64,000 nt of DNA from Artemisia argyi. Taxonomy: Eukaryota; Streptophyta; Magnoliopsida; Asterales; Asteraceae. The stretch spans positions 135,848,106 to 135,912,105 of the forward strand of contig CM060698.1 in NCBI GenBank assembly GCA_030686995.1. The letters are read 5' to 3'. The notes below the pieces were generated by a model, which saw only the letters and a program-made list of their open reading frames with translations, was not told the DNA's origin and did no database searches. Every line of letters begins with the position of its first letter. Position 1 is the first letter of the stretch. Made by a program: the position numbers and the translations under genes. Of the stretch, positions 32,870-47,412 are shown piece by piece.

Positions 32870-33040
32870 AAAATTTTACTAATTTATCAAAGAATATTAA
32901 AAGCAGCACATTTAATTACACGTAATATCATTTCTCACATTCGCAGAAATCATCTAAAAATAGCATAAGAAACATAGTAATATTACAAAGCATTTAATAA
33001 TACTAACTTCTATAATCAATTTAAATACGAAAAAAACATG
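32870..33040 (-). promoter_or_regulatory. BURP upstream region with a similar copy at 15740-16040
   Basis: Shared phrases with 15740-16040 in the same order (ACACGTAATATCAT, TCTCACAT, AAGCATTTAATA, ACTAACTTCT) suggest that a promoter segment has been duplicated. It contains ACACGTAA, an ACGT core that could be a bZIP site. Confidence 0.4.
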
Positions 33041-33108
33041 AAAGATAATAAATGTATATTGGTATTTTACACGAAAATAAGTGTAAGTAAGTTCCGTAAT
33101 CAATTAGA

Positions 33109-34588
33109 CTAGCAGGGTACCCGTGCGATGCGGCGGTGGGTACCCTGTGACTATATTTTGTGGCGAGCAAATGTTATTTGGTTACACGTTTTTATAATGA
33201 TAACTGTACAAATGAATGATAATTTAAGGTAAAATAACTTTAAGCAAAAACAATGCAAATTATTTTATATCCAAATAAACATATGGTCCAAATGAAAGAA
33301 AGAAACAAAAGTAATATCTTTGAGACATAAGTTAAAATAGATGGGTACTCGCACGTTGCGACTACAGGTTTCCGATTAATTAGATTGCCCGGTGAGCAAA
33401 TATCTACGTTTTCAATCACCGAACGATTTGATCACATTTAAATGATCATTTTTAAACTTAATAGACGGGTACCCGCGCTCTGCGGCTCATGTACCATGCA
33501 TATAATATCCCCAAAAAATCTAATTGGGAATAAAGTTGTTATCCATCCTTGGATTTTATTGATTTTATCCGTCTAATAAAATATAGCTAACACAAAAGTC
33601 CAGTCCATTATTATTTTATTTCTTTTCTTTTTTCATTCTCTTTTTTATCTTAAATTTGGATTAGAAGCCCAATGATGAAAACCAAAAACGCTTGCCCAAA
33701 TCCACTATTACCTACACACACTCTTAACCCTAAATTTACTCTCACTATTTTGCAGCCACACACACCTCTTAGATCTATTGCGCAACTTCCACCACCAAAA
33801 AAAAAAAAAAAAAAAAAATCCTTGTTATAATCTAAATACCAAACACAAATACTACCTCTTTGTGTTTCTTTTGGCTGAAAATCAGACACACAAACCATTC
33901 GTATTTTCTTTTGTTATTCGAAGTAAATCAAGATCAGAGAGGTTCAACTTCAAGATCGTATAAGGGTCTCGGACAGAATTTTTATTTCTTGTTTCAACCG
34001 GACGAAAGTAAGAATTAAACGCTTTGGTTTTGTTCTTTTTTAATAGCTTTCGAATATTTATAAGAAGGTTACATTTCGAAAAAAATCTATGATGAATTTA
34101 TCTTAACCGTATGTTTTAAGAACAAGAATGTGATTAATTAAAAGAGAAAAACTAAGATCTTGTTGCTTTTCTGTGTTCGAGTCTTTTTTGAAACTGAGAT
34201 GGGTTATTGTTTTAGGATAGATTGGAGTTGCTTGTTTTGGAATCGACCGACCTTCGAGGATAGTATTTCAGATTTATATTTTGGAAGTTTGAATAGATTT
34301 AGGAAATGTATGCATTTATACAGCTGGGAATTAATTGGAATGGAGGGTTGTATAGTATGCATTCATGGTTGTAATTTTTGTTATATGAGTGTTTTTAATG
34401 CTGTTAATGTATAATTCATAGTCTTGTGATCTGAATTTAGTTCTATGATATTTTTTGTTGTACACCATGCTTTGGTGGTTGTAATTATGAAAATTGGGTG
34501 CATTAAAGGGTTGTAAACCATGCATCAATTTTTGTACATTTGAATTTTTTTGGAGAGAGATTCATTCCTCTATTCTAAGTAGTATAGA
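33109..34588 (-). mobile_element. Complete non-autonomous Helitron, 1480 bp
   Basis: On the minus strand it starts TCTATACTACTTAGAATAG (TC at plus 34588-34587) and ends CTAG (33112-33109). The host bases are A before TC and T after CTAG, the AT insertion rule of Helitrons. A perfect 9-bp stem AGGGTACCC/GGGTACCCT (33114-33122 and 33138-33146) lies one base inside the CTAG. Two further degenerate copies of this terminus occur at about 33341-33365 and 33461-33485. The interior holds a poly-A run at 33798-33818 and a leader-like CA-rich region near 33690-33790, perhaps a captured 5' UTR. There is no Rep/helicase. ORFs at 33650-33963 and 34160-34528 have no known features. Confidence 0.8.
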
Positions 34589-35165
34589 TTTGCAAAAGAA
34601 GAAGAAAAAATAAATAAATGAATTGTAATTAAAGTAGAAATTTAATTTCTTTTTATTTTTTTTAAACAGTAAAATTTTACGACCTACACCAATATCTCAC
34701 AAATTCTATCTCACGTGTTTGCAACGAGACTTAAACTCACAACCTTTAAATTGATGGACCACTCACATACAAGTAAAAAGGCTATTTAATTTCTTTTTAT
34801 TTATAACTCCAGCTTTGAATATTTTATTTACGGGTTATCTTTCTTTCTCATGATTCCTACCTGGCCTTATTTCTACAATATAGTTTTGTTTATGATAAAA
34901 CGTTAGGGGATTTTTGATACTTCTGAATTTTAGTCCCATAAGTTCAAATTTTACTTGGTTATACTTATTACTAGATATTATAGTAATATCAAAAGATAGT
35001 AACATGAGTAACATTCATGAACCATCGTGATGGAGCATACGCATTATAATCACAAATAGAGCTAAAATATGGAGGTGATTTGTACAACATTAATTTTGAT
35101 GTACATAATTAATGTATAACATGTAAAAGTGGTAATTTTGATTTTTAACAAACCTTTAAGCTTTG
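34589..35165. other. AT-rich intergenic sequence with a SINE-like trace
   Basis: At 34680-34770, on the minus strand, the phrase GGTTGTGAGTTTAAGTCTCG resembles a decayed tRNA-derived B box. Otherwise nothing is recognised. Confidence 0.3.
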
Positions 35166-35436
35166 TTATTACTTCATTCGTCTCAAAATTATTGTCCACC
35201 GACAAAAAACACATAATTTAAAAAAAATGCATCTGTTACCGAGATTTCTACAAAAGCAATAAAAAGACATTTTTACCTTTTGACTATTTATTAATGCTTT
35301 CATTTAAGTTTGTAAATAATAATTTTGATTAGGGACACTTAAACAATTCTAATTTCTATTATTAGTAACGGACAACCTTTTTAGGATAACGTATAAAGGA
35401 AAGAAAGACAATAATATTAGAATGAATAGATAGTTG
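35166..35436. mobile_element. Degenerate Stowaway-like MITE
   Basis: The left end CTTCATTCGTCTCAAAATTA followed by TTGTCC resembles the widespread CTCCCTCCGTCCCAAAAT terminus of Tc1/mariner MITEs. The right end GACAATAATATTAGAATGAA is its diverged complement. Both ends adjoin TA. It truncates the Copia LTR that follows. Confidence 0.55.
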
Positions 35437-35528
35437 ACAGGCCTAGCCTGTTTTATGATTTGTATTTAGAATAATCACCATGGTTCATATATTGTGATTG
35501 GTGTGTTAATTAATAAACGAGTCAAATT
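35437..35528 (+). repeat. Truncated Copia 5' LTR
   Basis: Matches the second half of the LTR at 11058-11208 (GTGTGTTAATTAATAAAC near the end). It is directly followed by CGGTATCAAG, a primer-binding-site-like sequence. The first ~45 bp are missing. Confidence 0.6.
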
Positions 35529-35845
35529 ATAATTCTAATACGGTATCAAGAACAAAATTGATCATATCTTAAAACATCTTCAAAAATTCTCATGTCTCTC
35601 TCAACCCCGACCCATCCACCAAATCTCAGTCCCCTCTAAACCCTAATTTGTCCAATGGTAAGCGACACCCCCCACCACCAACTCCTCCTTCTTTGTTTGA
35701 TAAATTAACACCATTCGGTGTCACGAGTGTCTCTAATAATGTACCCGTGAAACATAACCTAGAAAAGATGAATTATAACTTTGGGGTTCGTTCTTCAAAA
35801 TTCATCTTGGGGCTCTTGGTCTAAAGAAACATATCAAAGATGCTT
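35529..35845 (+). pseudogene. Copia gag, 5' part, interrupted by the Tekay-like element
   Basis: After the primer-binding-like site, plus-strand frames give a Pro-rich leader and then VPVKHNLEKMNYN and a FKIHLGALGLKKHIKDA-like segment. This is the start of a Copia gag polyprotein of the UBN2/Retrotran_gag type, with frameshifts. The frame is cut at 35845 by the gypsy insertion (TSD TGCTT) and continues at 47703 with SSTDLEWSRFDDLVK. Confidence 0.7.
35841..35845. other. Target site duplication TGCTT, left copy
   Basis: TGCTT precedes the LTR start at 35846 and recurs at 47703-47707 right after the other LTR. Confidence 0.9.
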
Positions 35846-36185
35846 TGTAACATCCCAACCCGAGAAGGGCTAAAGTATCACATTATGGTGACATATCATT
35901 ACATACAAGAATAACGCAAGCGGAAGATTTCATAAATAACATAAGTCATGAACATCAAGACATAAACATTACAAAATCCCATCATAAGTCTAAAGGAAAA
36001 TGGAAAGAAATAAAGTATCCAACATAAATCCCAACATCCAACATAAGTTCAATAATCATAAAATCAAATGGGGAAACTAATATGGTATGTCCGCTATGCT
36101 CCTACTCTCAACACTCGAGCCCAGATTCCCGCTTATTACCTGCCGCATGGAAAAGAAAACGCGGCTGAGCATAAAAAGCCCAGTG

Positions 36186-36345
<160 letters not shown>

Positions 36346-39176
36346 AAGCAAAGGTAATAAGCAAACGAAATGAGAAAGATCATAAGAATGAGCATAATGT
36401 ATCATAAGTCCAATGAATGAAGCATAATAGAGATATCAAATGTAAGCATAATCAGATAATAATCAGAATCATAGAGCACGTATCAACAAAGGCTTGTCTA
36501 CCTGAGACACTCGAATAGACACAAAAAACATAGGAAAGCCACGAGCCGACCTACCCGAGACACTCGAATAGATCTCAAATCACATAATCACATATCCGTC
36601 AATTCATAGGGTGTACATAAAGGGGCGACCTCCAAGTACCAGACGTGAAAGGGGTACAAGGCACGTACAGCCAGTTACCAAACCAAATCGTATCATATCA
36701 TATCATATCACATCATATCAAAACAAATCCTAGGATGCATCCCTACGCCCCCCACAAACAAATCATATACAAAGTGGCTAAGAGATCTCATATCATATCA
36801 TAATCAGACGGGGATGTCGAGGACTAATCACACCGCCCCAGATAGTGTCATGCCATTGGTGCCTCAATGACACGCCCACGGTACCTCCATGACTAGACTA
36901 AAAACTTGGGCATCAGAACAGAACATATCAGAACAAACAAAGCAAGGCTATCCATAACAAAATGCTCCTAGAGCATAACAGAACAGAATGCTTCCAGAGC
37001 ATAATATAACAGAATCTTGCAATCACATAATCATAATCAAAGTGGATAGCAAATCAGAACCAAATCAGAGGTATCATCGCAAGGCTCATATCAAATAGAT
37101 CATTTCAATGAATCATATCAAATGGATCATATCAATCATATCAAATGGGGAACATAGCAACGGCATAACATAGCAATGGCATAACTGAAGGGAATCTTAG
37201 CAGTGTCAAGGATCGAAAGAAAGTCATGAGAAGTCCCTACTAAAAAGGGATAGAATATCTGTACCTTATGCAAAGCAACCAAATACCAACCACAGAAAGC
37301 AAATGGAAATGGAAACTACTCCCTCCTCGACGGATCTACTAGAATTAATAATCAAGTATTACTTATAAGCTCGTTTTAAATCAGATTACTTAGTTTAATT
37401 TTCTTTCTATTTTTAGAAACTTCACACTATTAGTAACTTTTTGAGTTAGTACTTTCATACGTTAAGGTTATTATTGGCGACTAAATAATATTTAAAGATT
37501 AAAATGACGAATATAATAAGTTAGTGTTAATAATGTCAATTTAATAAAATTAGGGTCAAAATATAAATTATCGAAAATTAAATATTAAAATGTCAAATAA
37601 AATTATTCTAAGGTTTATACTAAATTTTATATTAAAATGATAAATTTTTGACCCCGTTATTTTATAATTTATTTAAACGCACTCCCGATATGAATTTAGA
37701 CCAAGACAACCAAAATATGATTATTCACACGCATACTCAATACATGCACACTAAGAGCAATTCACACCTTATTCATTCAGTATCAAAGACTCGTTCTCTA
37801 ACAGAATGAATTAGAAAAAGGTGATCTTGGTTGATCCTAATACAAATAGTCACTTTGCTAAACATTTATATACATAAATGAGATCTATGTATGTTCGATG
37901 GTATGATGGATTTAATATTCTTATCGTATAAACCGTGAGCAACACACTTATACCATGCACATGAATTAACACAAAACTCCACACACGCCACATATCATTT
38001 CCTGACTAAACTTCTCCTTTTATATATATACGAATAGCATGCAAAATATCCGACCTCGTTTTCGAACTACAAACAAAACCCACCATCGACCACCCTATTT
38101 CTTTTAAAACAGTTTTGTACTAACCCTTTGGGACACTATAATAAGAACACAAAGCATGCACACACACATGTATATCTATTCATGTTATAATTCCAGGTTT
38201 ATGCATGTATGTTATATAGATGTTTAATGGTCGAAACAAAACCAGTAACATGCCTGCGATTCTCTTGCCATTTAGCTTGTATAAATTTAGGTTGTAACAT
38301 GTTTGTGTAACGTGTACACAGATCAAGATCATACGTATAACATGCATATATGTCTCATTATATTAGTCAATTCTATTTATCTATTACCATCACATGTTTT
38401 GGATCGAATGAAATATAGATCGAAGCATTCATAGCATACAAGTCGAACCAAAACATATAGATCGATTACATAGGTTTCGAAATCATTATTTTATGTGTTC
38501 CTTTCTTTCATTTTATGTGAACCCATACATATACATGCATGAAAGTTAACAGATTCATTTTTTTTCCACGATAAGGTGTACGTGTTTATATATCAAACGA
38601 AAGAAAGAAAGAATTGAGCAAGGAGTGATAAGCAAACCGTTGAAGCGTGACCGAAAAGAAAAGAACAGAACCAAGGGATTCAAACTGATCCGAAACAAGC
38701 AAAACCCACACCTTTCGAACCAGCAGTATATCACAACCACCACCACACTTCTTGAACCAATTACAACCCGAAACTAAGCAATCCAAAACACCATCGAATT
38801 AGAAAGATATCACGACCACAATTACACCCTCGAACAAGAAAACACCAAGTCGATCACCACACTTTTCTCACCAGCAACACCGCCAAAACTCCACCCTTTC
38901 TTGCCTCTTTTGTACACCAGAAATGATGACAGCCGAAATGTTTAGATAGCTAGGGTTTTGTATGTGAGATGAGAGTATGAGAGTTAGTTTAAACGAATGA
39001 AGTGGATGGGTGAGAAATAGGAGTAGTCCGGTTCTAAAGAGATGGCCAAAGACTCTATCTCACTTTCAAATTATTCAAATGTATATTGACTTATCTGTGT
39101 TACCATGTAGGCGTACATATTATTTATAAAATTCGGTCTAGGGGTGAAATTCCACCGTGTGATATGTTTTTTTTTG

Positions 39177-39178
<2 letters not shown>

Positions 39179-39262
<84 letters not shown>
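39179..39262. repeat. (TA)n microsatellite in the 3' LTR
   Basis: TA tract; the counterpart in the 5' LTR is at 47342-47411. Confidence 0.95.
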
Positions 39263-39265
<3 letters not shown>

Positions 39266-39625
39266 CATGAAAATACCGAATTTCATATTTACTTTAGTTT
39301 ATATGCTTTGTCGTGAGTAACTTCAAGTTATAAAGTTTCAACTTGGTTTTAAGTTTATGAATTGGTAGATTTCAAGAATAAAGGTTCAATTTATTTAGAT
39401 TATAGATTGGTTTCTCAGTTAGTTTCAAGTATTATGGTTCCCACAATCTTAGGTTATATTCAAGTGCTTGTAGGGTTCAAGTATTTTTTTCCAAATACTT
39501 AGGTTTTGATCATATTCAAATAGTTATAGGACGTATTAGAATGTCGGGTGTTATAATTCTTCCACTCTAAAAAGAAAATTTCGTTTGCGAAATTGAAATA
39601 GGAAGGTCAAAATGAACATACCGAA

Positions 39626-42600
39626 TCACGAAAAGAAGTGTGGATAACTAGCACGCATGGATTCCGCGGTCTCCCAAGTAGCCTCGCTATCGGGATAGTT
39701 TCTCCAAAGAATCTTGACGAACGGAATAGTTTTGTTTCTCATGACTCGATCCTGACGCTCCAAAATAGCCTCAGGCTCTTCAACAAATGATAAGTCTTCT
39801 CGAATTTGGTCAAATGGATACGAAACAACATGGAGAGGATGTTAATTATATCCCCTCAGAAGTGATACATGGAATACATTATGCACATAGGAAAGTTGCG
39901 GAGGTAATGCCAATCGATACGAAATCCCACCAACACGGTCTAGGATATCAAACGGACCAATATAACACGGACTAAGTTTCCCCTTAATACCAAAACATTT
40001 AACACCACGGAACGGAAAAATCTTAAAGAAAACACGATCCCCAGGACTAAACTCTAAGGCACGGCGATGACGATCTGCATAGCTCTTCTGTCTAGCTCTA
40101 GCTTCCTTGAGCTTTTCTCTAGCCATAGCAACCTTCTCATTTGTCTCCTCGATCAACTCGGGACCCTCAATGAGATGCTCACCCACTTCATTCCAACAAA
40201 TAGGAGCCCTACACTTTCTACCATACAACATCTCGAAAGGTGCCATCTTAATACTCTCATGCCAACTGTTGTTATAAGCAAACTCTACCAAACACAAGTA
40301 TTCATCCCAATGCCCCATCCACTCTAAAGCACAGGACCTCAACATATCTTCCAATGTCTGAATGGTGCGTTCTGACTGCTTGTCGGTCTGTGGATGGAAA
40401 GCCGTACTGAACTTGAGCTGAGTACCCCAAACTTTATGTAGACTCCTCTAAAAACAAGAATTAAAACGAGGATCTCTGTCGGATATAATCGCTGCTGGTG
40501 TACCATGTAAACGAACAATCTCCTGTTGAAAGATTTGCACCAACTTACTAATCGAATAATCTTTCCGAATAGGTAGGAAATGAGCAGATTTAGTTAAACG
40601 ATCAACAACCACCCATATAGTATCATGCTTCTTAAAAGTATGAGGCAAACCGGTAACAAAGTCCATTGAGATCTGGTCCCACTTCCATGTAGGAATATCC
40701 AAGGGCTGCAAAAGACCACTAGTGCGCTGATGCTCAATTTTAACCTTCTGACAAGTCATACACTTAGCCACATACATCGCCACATCCTGCTTCATACCAT
40801 TCCACCAGAAATGTTGCTTCAAATCTCTATACATTTTGGTAGAACCTGGATGAATAGTGAAAGGAGAACTGTGTGCTTCGGATAACACAGCTTCACGAAG
40901 AGAAGGATCATTAGGAACACATAAACGATCGCCAAACCAAACAACCCCATCATGATCAACCCGAAACTCTGTCTGCCTCCCTTCTTCCACATTCTGAACA
41001 ATCGACCACAAGTCACCATCATCCTTCTGAGCCTCCTTAATCCGTAAGATAAGGTTAGACTCAACCTTCAGACTATCCCAGTAACCATCATATCCCTGAA
41101 TACATAACTCCGCCTCCATCAGCTCCAAATCATTTAGTATCCTAGGCTCGAGCTCAAGACTAGCAATCATACCCGATTTTCTACTTAGAGCATCCGCCAC
41201 TACATTGGTTTTACCCGGATGGTACTGAATGTTAGCATCATAATCTTTCAAAAGTTATAACCACCGTCTCTGCCTCATGTTTAATTCCTTCTGTGTGAAA
41301 ATACACTTGAGGCTTTTATGGTCTGTGAAGATGTCACATGTCTCACCATATAAGTAATGCATCCAAATCTTTAGTGCAAAAACCACGGCTGCTAACTCCA
41401 AGTCGTGAGTTGGATAATTTTCTTCATACGGTTTCAATTGTCGAGATGCATAGGCAATCACCTTCCCATGCTGCATGAGAACATATCCCAAACCTTTCTT
41501 TGATGCATCACTGTATATTTGATAACCACCTGTACCCGAAGGAAGAGTAAGAATAGGATCAGAGACTAATCGTTTCTTCAATTCCTCAAAACTTTGCTCC
41601 CACTCATCAGTCCACACAAACTTCTCACTTTTCCTCATAAGTTGTGTCATAGGCAAAGCTATACGTGAGAATCCTTCTACAAACCTCCGATAATACCCTG
41701 CAAGCCCCAAAAAACTTCTGACCTCAGTCACATTCGTAGGTCTTGGCCATTTTGTGATAGCCTCAACCTTTGCCGGATCCATTTTGATACCATCAGCGGA
41801 TACGACGTGACCCAGGAATGCTACTTGCCTTAACCAAAACTTACATTTAGAAAATTTGGCATACAACTTCTTCTTCCGTAGAATCTCCAAAATAATGTGA
41901 AGATGCTATTCATGGCTCCTCGTTCGTCTTAGAATATACCAAAATATCATCAATGAACATGGTGACAAATTTATCGAGGTACTCATGAAATACACGGTTC
42001 ATCAAATCCATGAAAACGGCCGGAGCATTCGTCAACCCAAACGGCATCACGAGGAATTCATAGTGACCATACCTAATGCGGAATGCAGTCTTAGGAACAT
42101 CTTGCTCCTTCACTCGCAACTGATGGTAACCTGATCTTAAATCGATCTTAGAGAAAAATTTAGCTCCCTGAAGTTGATCTTCTTGCTCGGGTGGCATACC
42201 CGACAATTCATCAGGAAAGACGTCAGGGAATTCACAAACAATGGGATGATTATCGATACAAGGACCGTCTAAAGAAGTATCTTTAATTGAAGCCAGAAAA
42301 CCCTCACAACCATGAGAAAGTAGTGAATGAGCTTTTAGAGCAGAAATGATCTTAACAGAAATACCAGGTTTGGAACCTTGGTAAACAAATTCTGGAGCAT
42401 ACAAATTACCAAATATAACTCGTCTGGTATGACAATCAATTGTCGCCCGATGCTCGGACAACCAGTCCATACCCAAGATGATATCAAAATCGTACATATC
42501 CAGCGGAAGCAAATTGGCAGAATGGATTTTATCGTCAAAACGAATAGGGCAGTTTAGATATTCATGATCAATAATCACATGGTTCTTCATAGGAGTAGAG

Positions 42601-43961
42601 ATAGATAAATTTTGTTTTAATGGTGTTGCAGGTATATTAATATGTTTAGCAAATGAGTTAGAAATCACTGAGTGTGTAGCATCCGTGTCAAATAAAGTAA
42701 ATGCGGTACGACCAAATAAATGAAGAGTGCCCGAAATAGTACCTGAAGTACTGGCAGCCTGGTGCCTGGTTAAAGAATGAACTCGTCCCTGGGTAGCCTG
42801 CTGACGATTTTTCCCATAACCCTTGTTGTTATTCTGTTGACGATCACCACCATATCCCCTGTTATTGTTATTTCCACTACATGCCTTGGGACAATCCCTA
42901 GCCATGTGCCCCATCTGATTACACAAGAAACAAGCCCCAGAAACCCGATTACAATGCCTCCCTGGATGAAACTTTCTACACGTTTTGCAAGCATCTTGAT
43001 CCCTATTTCCTCTCTGCCTATACGAACCCGAAGCACGATAATCATGTCGGCCACGATTCTGTTGATCTCTATACTGATAATCGTAATTCTGATAATCACG
43101 TCCAGATCTGTAGTTACCCTGATCCGATCTACCATAACCCCGATAATCATGTCCCCTACGATCACCTCCCCTAACATTGCTCCCTATCTGACCATTACCC
43201 TGACCTGACTGCACTAGCTCTCCCTCATAGTTCCTCTTCACTCCATGCTTGGCCTTTTCTTTCAGAATTTCCAAATTACGAACCGCATTCGCCACTTGGG
43301 CGACATCATCAAAGTGTGTGTTGACAATACCCTCCAGAACCTCATTCCTTAATGCCCATTTAAACTTCTTTGCCTGCTCAGCCTGAGTGCCAGCTTTTGC
43401 ACCCATAAAACCAGCTAACCTAAGGAACCTCTTCATAAAATCTATACTAGTCTCCTTTTCGTACTGGTTGATATTATGGTACTCACGCTCAAACTTCTCC
43501 TGTTCAGATACTGGAAAATAATAAAGAATGAAGATTTCCCGAAAACCAGCCCAAGTCAAAGTAGTCATAAAGTCATCACCCTTGGCTGCCTTGTAGGATT
43601 TCCACCAATTTAGGGCATCGCCCTCAAACTTGTAAGTCGCCAACCTTGCTTTGAACTTGTCCCCGCATCCCAACACTTCAAACAACTTTTCAATGTGACC
43701 AAGCCAATCCTGCGCCTCAGAAGGAGAAGAAACGGAACTGAATGATTTGGGTTTCTATTTCGAGAATTTCTCCAACCATGTAGCGATAGTAGATGGTGGG
43801 TTACCACCACCCGAACCTCCATTAGAACCTGGGTGGTTGCGATGCATCTCTTCAGCAATACGGGAAGAAATGTTGGGAATCAATGCGTCCACTTGCCGCT
43901 GAACTGCTGCTTCAAAGGCAGGGTTGGAAGTGAATTCATCGGTGAAACGAGTGTTAACCAT
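39626..43961 (-). pseudogene. Tekay-like gag-pol polyprotein, broken
   Basis: Reads MVNTRF from ATG 43961 to the stop at 39626-39628. In order: gag domain, to about 43240; CX3-type and CCHC knuckles ([14 protein letters not shown], near 42930); retropepsin with DTDATHS in place of DTGATHS (near 42690); RT ([27 protein letters not shown] near 41950); RNase H ([18 protein letters not shown]); integrase with HHCC finger and DDE segment (MDFVTGLP, IISDRDPRF, QSERTIQ); C-terminal chromodomain-like segment (LRNYP-like ILWRNYPDSEATWE). Breaks: TAG at about 43754, loss of roughly 85 RT residues at about 42180 with frame kept, frameshift at about 41905, stops at about 41254 and 40449, and one at about 39840. 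The normal job is capsid, protease, reverse transcription and integration; this copy cannot encode an active RT. Confidence 0.92.
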
Positions 43962-44102
43962 CTGAAAGATCATAAACGAACCAACAAAAGAAATTAACGG
44001 TTAGGAATCAAAATACGAAAGGAAAGATTGAATCAGAAGGAAGCCTAATGTCCACCCAATCCTCACAAGTCATAGTTAAAGTCCTACAGGTCAAAACCTA
44101 GA

Positions 44103-44114
44103 GCTCTGATACTA
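44103..44114 (-). other. Primer binding site of the Tekay-like element
   Basis: GCTCTGATACTA on the plus strand; the complement TAGTATCAGAGC differs by one base from the tRNA-iMet site. It lies four bases from the LTR. Confidence 0.8.
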
Positions 44115-44459
44115 TAATTGTAACACCCCAACCCGAGAAGGGCTAAAGTATCACATTATGGTGTCATATCAGAACATACAAGAATAACGCAAGCGGAAGA
44201 TTTCATAAATAACATAAGTCATGAACATCAAGACTTAAACATTACAAAATCCCATCATAAGTCTAAAGGAAAATGGAAAGAAAAAGTATCCAACATAAAT
44301 CCCAACATCCAACATAAGTTCAATAATCATCAAATCAAATGGGGAAACTAATATGGTAGGTCCGCTATGCTCCTACTCTCAACACTCGAGCCCATATTCC
44401 CGCTTATTATCTGCCGCATGGAAAAGAAAACGCGGCTGAGCATAAAAAGCCCAGTGAAC

Positions 44460-44582
<123 letters not shown>

Positions 44583-47338
44583 AAGCAAAGGTAATAAGCA
44601 AACAAAATGAGAAAGATCATAAGAATGAGCATAATGTATCACAAGTCCAATAAATGAAGCATGATAGAGATATCAAATGTAAGCATAATCATAATCATAG
44701 AGCACGTATCAACAAAGGCTTGTCTACCCGAGACACTCGAATAGACACAAAGAACATAGGAAAGCCACGAGCCGACCAACCCAAGACACTCGAATAGATC
44801 TCAAATCACATAATCACATATCCATCAATTGATAGGGTGTACATAAAGGGGCGACCTCCAAGTACCAGACGTGAAAGGGGTACAAGGCACGTACAACCAG
44901 TCACCAAACCAAATCGTATCATATCATATCATATCATATCACATCATATCAAAACAAATCCTAGGATGCATCCATACGCCCCCCCCCCCCCCCCCCCCCA
45001 CAAACAAATCATATACAAAGTGGCAAAGAGATCTCATATCATATCATAATCAGACGGGGACGTCGGGGACTAATCACAACGCCCCCAGATAGTGTCATGC
45101 CATTGGTGCCTCAATGACACGCCCACAGTACCTCCATGAGTAGACTAAAAACTCGGGCATCAGAACAGAACATATAAGAACAAACAAAGCAAGGCTATCC
45201 ATAACAAAATGCTCCCAGAGCATAACAGAACAGAATGCTCCCAGAGCATAATATTACAGAATCTCGCAATCACATAATTATAATCAAAGTGGATAGCAAA
45301 TTAGAACCAACTCAGAGGTATCATCGCAAGGCTCTTATCAAATAGATCATATCAATGAATCATATCAAATGGATCATATCAATCATATCAAATTGGGAAC
45401 ATAGCAAAGGCATAACTGAAGGGAATCTTAGCAGTGTCAAGGATCGAAAGAAAGTCATGAGAAGTCCCTACTGAAAAGGGATAGAATATCTGTACCTTAT
45501 GCAAAGCAACCAAATACCAGCCACAGAAAGCAAATGGAAATGGAAACTACTCCCTCCTCGACGGATTTACAAGAATTAATAATCAAATATTACTTATAAG
45601 CTCGTTTTAAATCAGATTACTCAGTTTATTTTTCTTTCTCTTTTTAGAAACTTTCCACTATTAGTAACTTTCTTGAGTTAGTACTTTAATATGTTAAGGT
45701 TATTATTGGCGACTAAATAATATTTAAGGATTAAAATGACCAATATAATAAGTTTGTGTTAATTATGTCAATTTAATAAAATTTAGGGTCAAAATATAAA
45801 TTATCGAAAATTAAATATTAAAATGTCAAATAAAATTATTCTAAGGTTTATACTAAATTTTATATTCAAATGATAAATTTTTGACCCTGTTATTTCATAA
45901 TTTATTTAAACGCACTCCCGATATGAATTTAGACCGCGACAACCAAAATATGATTATTCACACGCATACTCATACATGCAAACTAAGAGCAATTCACACC
46001 TTATTCATTCAGTATCAAAGACTCGTTCTCTAATAGAATGAATTAGAAAAAGGTGATCTTGGTTGATCCTAATAGAAATAGTCACTTTGCTAAACATTTA
46101 TATACATGAATGAGATCTATGTATGTTTGATGGTATGGTGGATTTAATATTCTTACCGTATAAACTGTGAGCAACACACTTATACCATGCACATGAATTG
46201 ACACAAAACTCCACACACGCCACATATCATTTCCTGATTAAACTTCTCCTTTTATATATATACGAATATCATGCAAAATATCCGACCTCGTTTTCGAACT
46301 ACAAACAAAACCCACCATCGACCACCCTATTTCTTTTAAAACAGTTTTGTACTAACCCTTTGGGACACTATAATAAGAACACAAAGCATGCACACACACA
46401 TGTATATCTATTCATGTTATAATTCTAGGTTTATGCATGTATGTTATATAGATGTTTAATGGTCGAAACAAAACCAGTAACATGCCTGCGATTCTCTTGC
46501 CATTTAGCTTGTATAAATTCAGGTTGTAACATGTTTGTGTAACGTGTACACAGATCAAGATCATACGTATAACATGCATATATGTCTCATTATATTAGTC
46601 AATTCTATTTATCTATTACCATCACATGTTTTAGATCGAATGAAATATAGATCGAAGCATTCATAGTATACAAGTCGAACCAAAACATATAGATCGATTA
46701 CATAGGTTTCGAAATCATTATTTTATGTGTTCCTTTCTTTCATTTTATGTGAACCCATACATATACATGCATGAAAGTTAACAGATTCATTTTTTTTCCA
46801 TTGAAGCGTGACCAAAAAGAAAAGAACAGAACCAAGGGATTCAAATTGATCCGAAACAAGCAAAACCCACACCTTTCAAACCAGTAGTATATCACGACCA
46901 CCACCACACTTCTCGAACCAATTACAACCCGAAACTAAGCAATCCAAAACACCCTCAAATTAGAAAGATATCTCGACCACAGTTACACCCTCGAATAAGA
47001 AAACACCAAGTCGATCACCACACTTTTCTCACCAGAAACACTACGCCAAAACTCCACCCTTTCTTGCCTCTTTTGTACACCAGAAATGATGACAGCCGAA
47101 ATGTTTAGATAGCTAGGGTTTTGTATGTGAGATGAGAGTATGAGAGTTAGTTTAAACGAATGAAGTGGATGGGTGAGAAATAGGAGGAGTAGTCCGGTTC
47201 TAAAGAGATGGCCAAAGACTCTATCTCACTTTCAAATTATTCAAATGTTTATTGACTTATCTGTGTTACCATGTAGGCGTACAAATTATTTATAAAATTC
47301 GGTCTAGGGGTGAAATTCCATCGTGTGATTTTCTTTTT

Positions 47339-47341
<3 letters not shown>

Positions 47342-47411
<70 letters not shown>
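47342..47411. repeat. (TA)n microsatellite in the 5' LTR
   Basis: Pure TA repeat, shorter than its counterpart at 39179-39262. Confidence 0.95.

Positions 47412-47412
<1 letters not shown>

Noticed and set aside
42777..43208. 143-codon plus-strand ORF and 135-codon minus-strand ORF at 42770
   Set aside because: Shadows of the Arg/Asn/Tyr-rich gag C-terminal region of the Tekay-like polyprotein.
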